Positions 23,666-29,235 of a stretch of 42,654 nucleotides of DNA are shown here, in pieces. How positions within the stretch are numbered: the first letter of the stretch is position 1; the number at the start of each line of letters is the position of its first letter. Both the position numbers and the translations under genes were made by a program. The DNA is from a virus, in IMG/VR virus record IMGVR_UViG_3300046683_000404, positions 1 through 42,654 of that record; one strand, given 5' to 3'. A model generated the notes under the pieces. That model saw only the letters and a program-made list of their open reading frames with translations, was not told the origin of the DNA and did not search any database.

Positions 23666-24636
23666 GCGTAGCCGCCTCCGCCCTGGCCGATGCCGTCGCG
23701 GGACTTCTTGGCGCGGGACAGGACGGTGCGGACGTAGCCGTCGTCGACGGTGATGCGGTGCCGCTGCTGGACGAAGCTGGCGATGTCGGCGGCCCTGGCG
23801 TCGGGGCCGAGGAGGGACGCAGCGTCGACGATCGCGGCGGACAGGGTGACGGGCGGGAGCTCTGCGACCTGCGGCGCATCAGGGTCGGGGTCGGGCGCAT
23901 CACCTCTCTCGATGGTGATGCGGGGGTCTCGGTCGGCGAGGACCAGGGCGACCTGGACGGCGTCGACGATGACGCCATAGCCGACGAGGAGCGCGGCGAG
24001 TTCGGCCGGCGGCATGTCGGGCTGCGCATCGTTGGCGATGCGGACCGCATCAGCGGGGTCCATCTCGGCGAAGCGGCGCCGCAGCACGTCCGTGGCGGAG
24101 TGCGACCGGATGGGACTGGGGTCCTGCTGGGACCTCTGTCCGTCGGCCTCGATGTGCTCGACCGCCCGGGACTTCACGGCCTTGCCGGCGCGGGCGGGGG
24201 CGAGGAGCCAGGCCCAGCCGCCGAACACCGGGAGCCGGTACGGCCGCTCGCCCATGTCGGCGCGCTTGACCGCGCGGGGTCCTGCCCACGACATCTCGGA
24301 GACGGCGAGCAGGCCGATGGTGGGCACCGCGAACAGTACGGCCGCCGGGGCGCCGCCGCCGATGAGGTGGGAGTGGGTGACGTTGAGGTACACGGACACG
24401 GTGGCCATGAACAGGGCGGTGACGCGTGCCCCGAACGCGGACCGGCCGGCGGCGGAGGCTTCGGAGGCGAGGTGCAGGCAGGCGTAGGCGATGCCGTCGA
24501 ACACGGCGACGGCCGCGGCGGCGATGGGCTGGGGGGTGTCGTAGTGGCGGGCCACGGCGTACAGCGACCAGCCGGTGGTGGCGAGCGCGGCGACCGAGAC
24601 GACGGTCAGGGCGAGGCGCCAGGCGTTTCTGTTCAC
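23662..24636 (-). CDS. DUF2637-like membrane protein, 324 aa
   Basis: GTG 24636 with GGAG six bases upstream; the reading from 24837 is a shadow. N-terminal half with four membrane segments: LALTVVSVAALATTGWSLYA, IAAAAVAVFDGIAYACLHLA, ARVTALFMATVSVYLNVTHS, AAVLFAVPTIGLLAVSEMSW. The C-terminal half is cytoplasmic, with two helical domains (VLRRRFAEMDPADAVRIAND and VDDGYVRTVLSRAKKSRD, an HTH-like end). This resembles DUF2637 proteins found beside TraB in Streptomyces AICEs and plasmids (family knowledge). The C-terminus may bind DNA (inference). Confidence 0.65.
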   Translation of the reverse strand: MNRNAWRLALTVVSVAALATTGWSLYAVARHYDTPQPIAAAAVAVFDGIAYACLHLASEASAAGRSAFGARVTALFMATVSVYLNVTHSHLIGGGAPAAVLFAVPTIGLLAVSEMSWAGPRAVKRADMGERPYRLPVFGGWAWLLAPARAGKAVKSRAVEHIEADGQRSQQDPSPIRSHSATDVLRRRFAEMDPADAVRIANDAQPDMPPAELAALLVGYGVIVDAVQVALVLADRDPRITIERGDAPDPDPDAPQVAELPPVTLSAAIVDAASLLGPDARAADIASFVQQRHRITVDDGYVRTVLSRAKKSRDGIGQGGGGYA

Positions 24637-24821
24637 GTGAGGCTCCGGAAGGTGCGGGCGATGCGCGGCCAGGCGAGCAGGCCGGCGATGAAGGCCCACA
24701 CGGTGGGCTGACTTGCGGCGGCGACCAGGAGGGCGCCGAGGAAGCCGAGGACGGCCGTGCCGAGCGCGGGGTACGCGACGAGGAGGCCCAAGAGGGCGCC
24801 GAGGATGAGCCAGAGCTTCAT
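24633..24821 (-). CDS. Two-helix small membrane protein (Spd-like), 62 aa
   Basis: MKLWLILGALLGLLVAYPAL, then VLGFLGALLVAAASQPTVWA and FIAGLLAWPRIARTF form two hydrophobic helices with a short basic C-terminus. Coupled to both neighbours by overlapping start/stop codons (GTGA). Likely a transfer- or spread-type accessory protein. Confidence 0.6.
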   Translation of the reverse strand: MKLWLILGALLGLLVAYPALGTAVLGFLGALLVAAASQPTVWAFIAGLLAWPRIARTFRSLT

Positions 24822-25189
24822 CGGCCGTCCTCCTCAAGGAGTCGGGCGAGGCGCGGGCCGAGGGAGCGCACGAGGCGGGCGCACTCTTCGAGGGCGGCGG
24901 CGGTCTCTTCGAGCAGCTCGGCCGTGTCTGGGTACACGGCGACGTCGACCTCGACGGCCAGGTACGGCCGGGTGTAGTCGGCGGTGCCGTACTCGTACTT
25001 GCCGACTCCGGTGGTGATGACGACTTCCCCGATCGAGGTGGGCACCCTGTGGCGCTTGTTCTCGCCCGCGTGGGAGATGTCCGCGCGGATGGTGCCGTCG
25101 GTGTGCTCGATGCCGCACCAGGCCGGGTCGGTGAACGTCACGTTGCCGGCGTCGTCGGTGCGGATCGTGATGCGGCGCGGGGCGGTCAC
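24818..25189 (-). CDS. DUF6907-like protein, 123 aa
   Basis: GTG 25189 overlaps the next-upstream stop. TIRTDDAGNVTFTDPAWCGI then EHTDGTIRADISHAGENKRH has the PxWC...H...H pattern seen in actinobacterial plasmid/AICE proteins assigned to DUF6907. The C-terminal half is an alpha-helix of heptads (VYPDTAELLEETAAALEECA). Function unknown. Confidence 0.55.
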   Translation of the reverse strand: MTAPRRITIRTDDAGNVTFTDPAWCGIEHTDGTIRADISHAGENKRHRVPTSIGEVVITTGVGKYEYGTADYTRPYLAVEVDVAVYPDTAELLEETAAALEECARLVRSLGPRLARLLEEDGR

Positions 25190-25356
25190 TCGGCACCCCC
25201 GGCGCGGTCGATGACGGTGAGGGCGGCGCGCATCGTGGACTGCAGCTCGCCGATCTGACCGGACAGGTCACGCACGTACCCCTGACCGCGGGGCTTGGGC
25301 TCCAGCGCGTCGGCGAGCAGCTGGCGGACGAGGGCGAGGGCTTCGGACTCGGTCAC
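25186..25356 (-). CDS. Small helical protein, 56 aa
   Basis: GTG 25356 overlaps the TGA of the upstream gene. MTESEALALVRQLLADALEP, then KPRGQGYVRDLSGQIGELQS and a final helix. Predicted helical, no motif recognised. Confidence 0.5.
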   Translation of the reverse strand: MTESEALALVRQLLADALEPKPRGQGYVRDLSGQIGELQSTMRAALTVIDRAGGAE

Positions 25357-25532
25357 GGCCGTACCCCCTCGATCGTCTCGACGAGGTTGCCGATGACGAC
25401 CTCGGCGCGGCCGAGGAGGTGGCTGAGCTGAATGTCGGTGACGGTGCTGTAGTCGATGTCGGCGATGTCGACGAGCAGCAGCTGGGCGCTGGCGGTGCGC
25501 AGCTCGGTGAGGGTGTCGTTGGGCTTGCTCAT
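25353..25532 (-). CDS. Small helical protein, 59 aa
   Basis: MSKPNDTLTELRTASAQLLL, then VDIADIDYSTVTDIQLSHLL and GRAEVVIGNLVETIEGVRP. Coupled ATGA with the sigma-like gene. No family recognised; the hydrophobic middle is short and not clearly a TM segment. Confidence 0.5.
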   Translation of the reverse strand: MSKPNDTLTELRTASAQLLLVDIADIDYSTVTDIQLSHLLGRAEVVIGNLVETIEGVRP

Positions 25533-25939
25533 CGGGCACCGCCGATCGTCGCGGTGCGGAAGCCGGTGCGGACGGGCTCGTAAGCGCCGGAGGCGGCCGG
25601 GGTGAGGTTGCTGTTGGCGAACGACCAGTGGCCGGTGTCGACGGCGGTCTCGCGCTGGTTGCGGCACAGCCGGTAGTGGTCGCTGATGCGGCGGGACGCG
25701 ATGGCGGCGAGGAGGCCGAACGGCTTGTCGCCGATGGTGCGGCCGGCGGTGGTGTAGCTACGCCACACGCTGATGAACGTCTCGGCGGCGAGGTCCTCGG
25801 CGAGCTGGCTGTCGGGGCGCGGCAGCCGGTTGGCGATCCAGCCCTCGATACGGGGCCGGTACGCGGCGTAGAGCTCGCTGAACTGGACGTCGGGGGTGAT
25901 CACGCCGGGCATGGGCGCGCTAAAGTTCTGGTGGTCCAC
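25529..25939 (-). CDS. Sigma-70 region 2-like protein lacking region 4, 136 aa
   Basis: FSELYAAYRPRIEGWIANRL, then DSQLAEDLAAETFISVWRSY and LLAAIASRRISDHYRLCRNQ are the sigma region 2.1-2.4 pattern (core-binding helix and -10 element recognition). The protein ends within 35 residues of region 2, with no region 4 HTH. It opens the transfer operon. GTG 25939 has GAGG and AGGAG motifs upstream; an in-frame ATG (MPGVITPDVQFSELYAAYRP) is nine codons in. It may need a partner for promoter -35 binding; the nearby HTH gene at 26024-26269 is a candidate. Confidence 0.7.
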   Translation of the reverse strand: MDHQNFSAPMPGVITPDVQFSELYAAYRPRIEGWIANRLPRPDSQLAEDLAAETFISVWRSYTTAGRTIGDKPFGLLAAIASRRISDHYRLCRNQRETAVDTGHWSFANSNLTPAASGAYEPVRTGFRTATIGGAR

Positions 25940-26002
25940 GGGAGCCTCAATCTCCTAGTGGTCAAGTGGTCCCCGGCCGGCGGTGCAGTCGCCTAAGCCG
26001 GG

Positions 26003-26023
26003 GGCCCGCTTGCTTTGCGGGCC
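26003..26023 (-). terminator. Terminator of the HTH gene
   Basis: GGCCCGC (26003-26009) and GCGGGCC (26017-26023) pair around a 7-nt loop, immediately after the TAA of the HTH gene (26024). Confidence 0.7.
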
Positions 26024-26269
26024 TTATGAAGTTGTGTTCGGGGAGTCGGTGGGCGGTGCAGTCGCCGTTCCGTACTCGCGGATGGACTTCCGTACTGCGC
26101 TGACGTCGATCCCGATCTCTCGGGCGACAGCCGATTTGCTGCCGAGCTCTGTGACGCCTTCCTCGAAGGCGAGTGCTCGCCGTCGGGCGCTTGCTGAGAG
26201 CTCGGCTTGCAAGTCGCGCTGCAGCCGGTTCTCGGCCTCAACGCGTTCGCGCCACGGGATCTCTGGCAC
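26024..26269 (-). CDS. HTH protein (sigma region 4-like), leaderless, 81 aa
   Basis: Starts at GTG 26269 (MPEIPWRERVEAENRLQRDL). A coiled/helical N-terminus leads to the HTH EEGVTELGSKSAVAREIGID then VSAVRKSIREYG, in the layout of region 4-type or homeodomain-like DNA-binding helices. The gene has its own promoter and terminator. The GTG lies 7 nt after the -10 hexamer, so the mRNA probably starts at the codon itself; a longer reading to 26314 would place the promoter inside the gene. Together with the region-2-like protein it could form a split sigma factor (hypothesis). Confidence 0.65.
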   Translation of the reverse strand: MPEIPWRERVEAENRLQRDLQAELSASARRRALAFEEGVTELGSKSAVAREIGIDVSAVRKSIREYGTATAPPTDSPNTTS

Positions 26270-26276
26270 GCGTCCC

Positions 26277-26305
26277 ACAGTACTAGGAACCAGGGTCCTA
26301 GGCAA
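26277..26305 (-). promoter_or_regulatory. Leaderless promoter with palindromic operator in its spacer
   Basis: On the minus strand: -35 TTGCCT (26305-26300), 17-bp spacer, -10 TACTGT (26282-26277), then 7 nt to the GTG at 26269. The spacer and its edge hold a 19-bp near palindrome with arms CTAGGAACC (26283-26291) and GGGTCCTAG (26293-26301), 8 of 9 positions matching. CTAG is rare in such GC-rich DNA. A repressor bound there would block RNA polymerase. Confidence 0.7.
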
Positions 26306-26318
26306 TGCCAACATGCCG

Positions 26319-26486
26319 TCACTTCCCCACCGCAGAGCGGGCCTTGAGCACCTCGTCGAGCAGACGCTTCGCCTCGGCCAGGTGACGAACGCAGATCTTG
26401 AGCTCTGCGTCAGCCACCACAGCCTCGCCAGTGCACTGGTTGCCGCGGCCGGACACCACACGGCAGGTCACGTACTTCGCGGTCAC
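26319..26486 (-). CDS. Small CxxC-type protein, 55 aa
   Basis: MTAKYVTCRVVSGRGNQCTG, then EAVVADAELKICVRHLAEAK. GTG 26486 has GGAGG four bases upstream and overlaps the previous stop. Three cysteines and a histidine (CVRH) suggest a small zinc ribbon. Function unknown; last gene of the operon from 29012. Confidence 0.6.
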   Translation of the reverse strand: MTAKYVTCRVVSGRGNQCTGEAVVADAELKICVRHLAEAKRLLDEVLKARSAVGK

Positions 26487-27121
26487 GATGCCTCCAGCAT
26501 CTCGGCCTGGGCGGCGCGCAGTTGCAGCCACCGGTCGGGGCCCCAGTCGGTTCCGCACCACCGGCAGGGCGCCGTTGCGGCTCCGGGGCGCAGCGTCACA
26601 ACGGCACCGCAGTAGCCCTCGACCGTGACCGTGGCGCAGTACCCGAGCCGCCGCGGCCGGTCGGCCGGCTCGACGGGGTCGACGACGCTGGCGATGGCGG
26701 CCGTGATCTCGGCGACCTCGCGGTCCAGGTCCCGGATGCCGGGGTGCTGGTCGCACAGCCACAGCAGGTTCGCCCGCAGGAATGCCACGGTGCCCGTGAC
26801 GGCCTGCTCGACCGAGCCCCGGAACGGCGGCGGCGGCCAGCGCAGCAACTCCCGCGAGTCGCGCTCCCATTCGGCGAGGCGCTCGATGCCGCCCCGGGCC
26901 CGCAGGTCGAGGACGTCCAGGCGCACGGGCAGCGGCGCCTCGTCCCGCACACGGGCCCCTTGGCGGTCGCCGGCGGGCGACGGGACCAGCCAGAGGGCGA
27001 GAGCCCGCCAGGCGCCCGGGAGTGCCTTCAGTCGGCCATCGAGGCGCTCCCGGCATCCGTCGTGCACGCGCACGGCCGCCGGATAGTCGCACACCTGACA
27101 AAGATTTTCGTAGCGGTCCAT
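26483..27121 (-). CDS. Zinc-binding protein of unknown function, 212 aa
   Basis: N-terminal MDRYENLCQVCDYPAAVRVH has a CxxC pair and an H/C motif (HDGCRERL), and the C-terminal APCRWCGTDWGPDRWLQLRA another. A helical middle (RANLLWLCDQHPGIRDLDRE) links them. The layout recalls actinophage early proteins of unknown role. TGATG overlap with the HNH gene. Confidence 0.6.
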   Translation of the reverse strand: MDRYENLCQVCDYPAAVRVHDGCRERLDGRLKALPGAWRALALWLVPSPAGDRQGARVRDEAPLPVRLDVLDLRARGGIERLAEWERDSRELLRWPPPPFRGSVEQAVTGTVAFLRANLLWLCDQHPGIRDLDREVAEITAAIASVVDPVEPADRPRRLGYCATVTVEGYCGAVVTLRPGAATAPCRWCGTDWGPDRWLQLRAAQAEMLEAS

Positions 27122-27819
27122 CAGGACGCCTCCTTCCGACGCGCGTGCCGGCCCTTCGCGACCATGTCGCGCATGTTGTCGGAGTGGGTTCCGGCGAAGA
27201 GGTGGCCCGGGTTGACGCAGGGCGGGTTGTCGCAGCGGTGGCAGGCGAGCAGGCCCTCGGCTATCGGCCCGTGGTGCAGCTCGTAGGAGTAACGGTGCGC
27301 CCCGACGTTGGGGGCGCCGGCGGGGCAGAACGTTCCGTAGCCGTGGTCCCCGCGGGCCGCGGTCCAGATCCAGCACGGACCGAGTTCCGGGACGAGCGTC
27401 GGGCCGTCCTTGTCCACGCGCATCCAGAAGCGGGTGAGTTCGTTCTCGCGCGGACGGAGGCCGATCAGATTGCCGTGCCTGAGCAGGCGCGTGTAGTGCT
27501 TCTTGCAGTACCCCAGACCCGAGTGCTGGCTCTCGCATCCATCGACCTTGCAGCCGTCAGCCGGGATGAAGACTTCGGCAACAGGGTCACCGTGCTTCTT
27601 CCACCGCCAGTAGTGCGTGCTGCACCAGCCACGGCCCTTGGTCGGCTGTGGGCAACCGTCGACGCTGCACTCAGAAGCGTGCTTACGGCGCAGCCTGTTG
27701 TTGTGGGCGGGCAGGAAACGAAGCGGCTGGCCCTTCACGTGGCCCCGGGCGATACGCGTTGCTGCGGCGATCGGCGCCGGCTGGCCGCATCCGCATTCGC
27801 AGAGTTTCGTGGTGCTCAT
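27121..27819 (-). CDS. HNH homing-endonuclease-like protein with zinc fingers, 232 aa
   Basis: N-terminal MSTTKLCECGCGQPAPIAAA, then two finger-like units SVDGCPQPTKGRGWCSTHYW and KVDGCESQHSGLGYCKKHYT. The C-terminal HNH_3 domain is FWMRVDKDG, then CWIWTAARGDHGYGTF, AHRYSYELHHGPI and LACHRCDNPPCVNPGHLFAG followed by THSDNMRDMVAKGR. It may act as a site-specific nuclease or homing endonuclease. It is embedded in an operon with no intron or intein visible. The start overlaps the preceding stop. Confidence 0.8.
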   Translation of the reverse strand: MSTTKLCECGCGQPAPIAAATRIARGHVKGQPLRFLPAHNNRLRRKHASECSVDGCPQPTKGRGWCSTHYWRWKKHGDPVAEVFIPADGCKVDGCESQHSGLGYCKKHYTRLLRHGNLIGLRPRENELTRFWMRVDKDGPTLVPELGPCWIWTAARGDHGYGTFCPAGAPNVGAHRYSYELHHGPIAEGLLACHRCDNPPCVNPGHLFAGTHSDNMRDMVAKGRHARRKEAS

Positions 27820-27983
27820 CGGGCCGCCTTCCGCTGGGCGTCTGCGAGCAGCTGCTCGTCCGCCTGGCGGCGCCTCCGCTCCCGGCGGGCGTCGAGGATC
27901 TCGTAGCCGAAGTGCATGGCGACGGCCAGCTCGAAGCCGATCGCGATGCCGGACAGCAGCAGGACGAGTTCGGTGTGGGTCAC
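27816..27983 (-). CDS. Short membrane protein, 55 aa
   Basis: GTG 27983 with AAGGGA upstream; overlaps both neighbours (GTGA and ATGA). MTHTELVLLLSGIAIGFELA, then VAMHFGYEILDARRERRRRQ and a charged helix: one membrane segment followed by an arginine-rich cytoplasmic helix ending RKAAR. It fills exactly the gap between its neighbours. Confidence 0.65.
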   Translation of the reverse strand: MTHTELVLLLSGIAIGFELAVAMHFGYEILDARRERRRRQADEQLLADAQRKAAR

Positions 27984-28219
27984 GGCGTGGTCCCTTCGGT
28001 GGGCTCAGTGGCGCTGAGGGCAGGGGTTTCGGTCTGGGCGAGACCCTTTCCGTCCGTAGCGCGGACGGAATCCGCCTCCAGCCGGGCGAGCTTCACGCGG
28101 TGCCGTGCGATGAGCCCGGCCTGCCTGGCGGCCTGCTGGGTGGCGCGCCGCCGCTTGTTGGCCTCGATGCGGCGGCGGGCCTGCTCGATCCGCTCGGCCA
28201 CGACGTCGTCGACGTTCAT
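27980..28219 (-). CDS. Basic helical protein, 79 aa
   Basis: MNVDDVVAERIEQARRRIEA, then NKRRRATQQAARQAGLIARH and RVKLARLEADSVR form an arginine-rich helix that could bind nucleic acid. The last 25 residues are low-complexity (T/P/E). Coupled by ATGA. Function unknown. Confidence 0.55.
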   Translation of the reverse strand: MNVDDVVAERIEQARRRIEANKRRRATQQAARQAGLIARHRVKLARLEADSVRATDGKGLAQTETPALSATEPTEGTTP

Positions 28220-28647
28220 GCGGCACCGCCGTGGTGGGCGGCGAGCAGGACAGGCAGGACCTGCCCGCGTAGCCGTTCGATCGCGGGCGTGGTCCGGCCA
28301 TCGCCGATGATCTGCCGCTGCTCGAAGGTCGATCGCTTCACCCGCCCGTACACCTTGGCGAGCGGGATGTTGGTGACGGCGACCAGGTAGCCGTGCTCCC
28401 GGTACGGACCGCTCTGGTAACCGCAGTGCGGGTAGCGGTGCAGGATGTCGCCGGGCTGGTTGGTGTGGTCACCGTGGATGTGCCAGTTCGCGCACCAGGT
28501 ACACCAGGCGTAGACGCTCACGAGGGAAGTCGCCTCGCGCGGGCGCCGGCCGAGGAAGCCGAACAGAGTGGGCGCCTTGAGCCGGGCGCGGTTCCGGCAG
28601 GCCTGGCAGAAGCATTCGCCCTGCGGGTGCTCGTGCACGTCGGTCAC
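28216..28647 (-). CDS. Zinc-ribbon-type protein, 143 aa
   Basis: MTDVHEHPQGECFCQACRNR (CxCxxC), then VSVYAWCTWCANWHIHGDHT (CxxC and HxxxH) and an alpha/beta C-terminus (KVYGRVKRSTFEQRQIIGDG). The cysteine/histidine clusters suggest two zinc sites. Found in the early operon; function unknown. Confidence 0.6.
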   Translation of the reverse strand: MTDVHEHPQGECFCQACRNRARLKAPTLFGFLGRRPREATSLVSVYAWCTWCANWHIHGDHTNQPGDILHRYPHCGYQSGPYREHGYLVAVTNIPLAKVYGRVKRSTFEQRQIIGDGRTTPAIERLRGQVLPVLLAAHHGGAA

Positions 28648-29012
28648 TGTGTCTCCTTGGGAAGCACGAGCTGGTGGCGGTGGTACTTGCCTTCGGGGTC
28701 GGCGGCGAAGGCGTTTGCGAGGTTGTGGGCGAGCTGGCGCACGAAGTCCTCCAGGTCGTCCCAGAGGTCGATCCAGCCGTCGGCGAACGGATACTGCTGC
28801 TCAATCCACACCTCTAGGGCTCGGCCGCAGCGGCCCTTGTGTGCGACGTAGATGGGGGTCTGCCGGTGCGGCCCGGGCTCACCGTCCTGGCCGATCGTGG
28901 TGGCCCACGTGACGATGCCCTGGCCGACGACCTGCTTGCGGCAGGTGTCGCAGATGAAGGCCGGGCAGTTCATGGCCTCGGGCGGACCGGAGCGGGCGAC
29001 GTACTCGATCAC
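28644..29012 (-). CDS. CxxC protein of unknown function, 122 aa
   Basis: MIEYVARSGPPEAMNCPAFI, then CDTCRKQVVGQGIVTWATTI with CxxC, a single C (KGRCGRALE) and an acidic helical end (FADGWIDLWDDLEDFVRQLA). First gene of an operon that starts just left of the iteron region; no consensus promoter seen. A later ATG (MNCPAFICDTCRK) is possible. Confidence 0.6.
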   Translation of the reverse strand: MIEYVARSGPPEAMNCPAFICDTCRKQVVGQGIVTWATTIGQDGEPGPHRQTPIYVAHKGRCGRALEVWIEQQYPFADGWIDLWDDLEDFVRQLAHNLANAFAADPEGKYHRHQLVLPKETQ

Positions 29013-29235
29013 GGTTTCTCCTCTGGTGGATGTGCGGATTGCGACTCTGTGTGGTGTCGGACCCTTTGGTGTCGGACCCGAAAGGTCCGACAGTGGTTCG
29101 CTGAGCGACCTGGGGTTTCGCGCGTTTCGTGAGTCTCATCTGAAGTGTTTTGTCTATTAATGTCCGTATTTAGAGAGAGGGACTGTCGGACCTTTGGGTC
29201 CGACAGGTCCGACGGTCCGACAGCACTCCCCGTAG
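29013..29235. other. Candidate replication origin: seven GTCSGAC iterons around an AT-rich core
   Basis: GTCGGAC at 29056, 29071, 29185 and its complement GTCCGAC at 29085, 29198, 29207, 29215 (7-mers). Two sets pair as hairpins: GTCGGACC/GGTCCGAC (29071-29078 with 29084-29091) and CTGTCGGACC/GGTCCGACAG (29183-29192 with 29197-29206). Between them, roughly 29120-29175 is unusually AT-rich (TTTTGTCTATTAATGTC). It lies directly downstream of the prim-pol/helicase gene. Iterons flanking an AT-rich segment are typical of theta-type origins; a regulator-binding or terminator role is the alternative. Confidence 0.6.
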
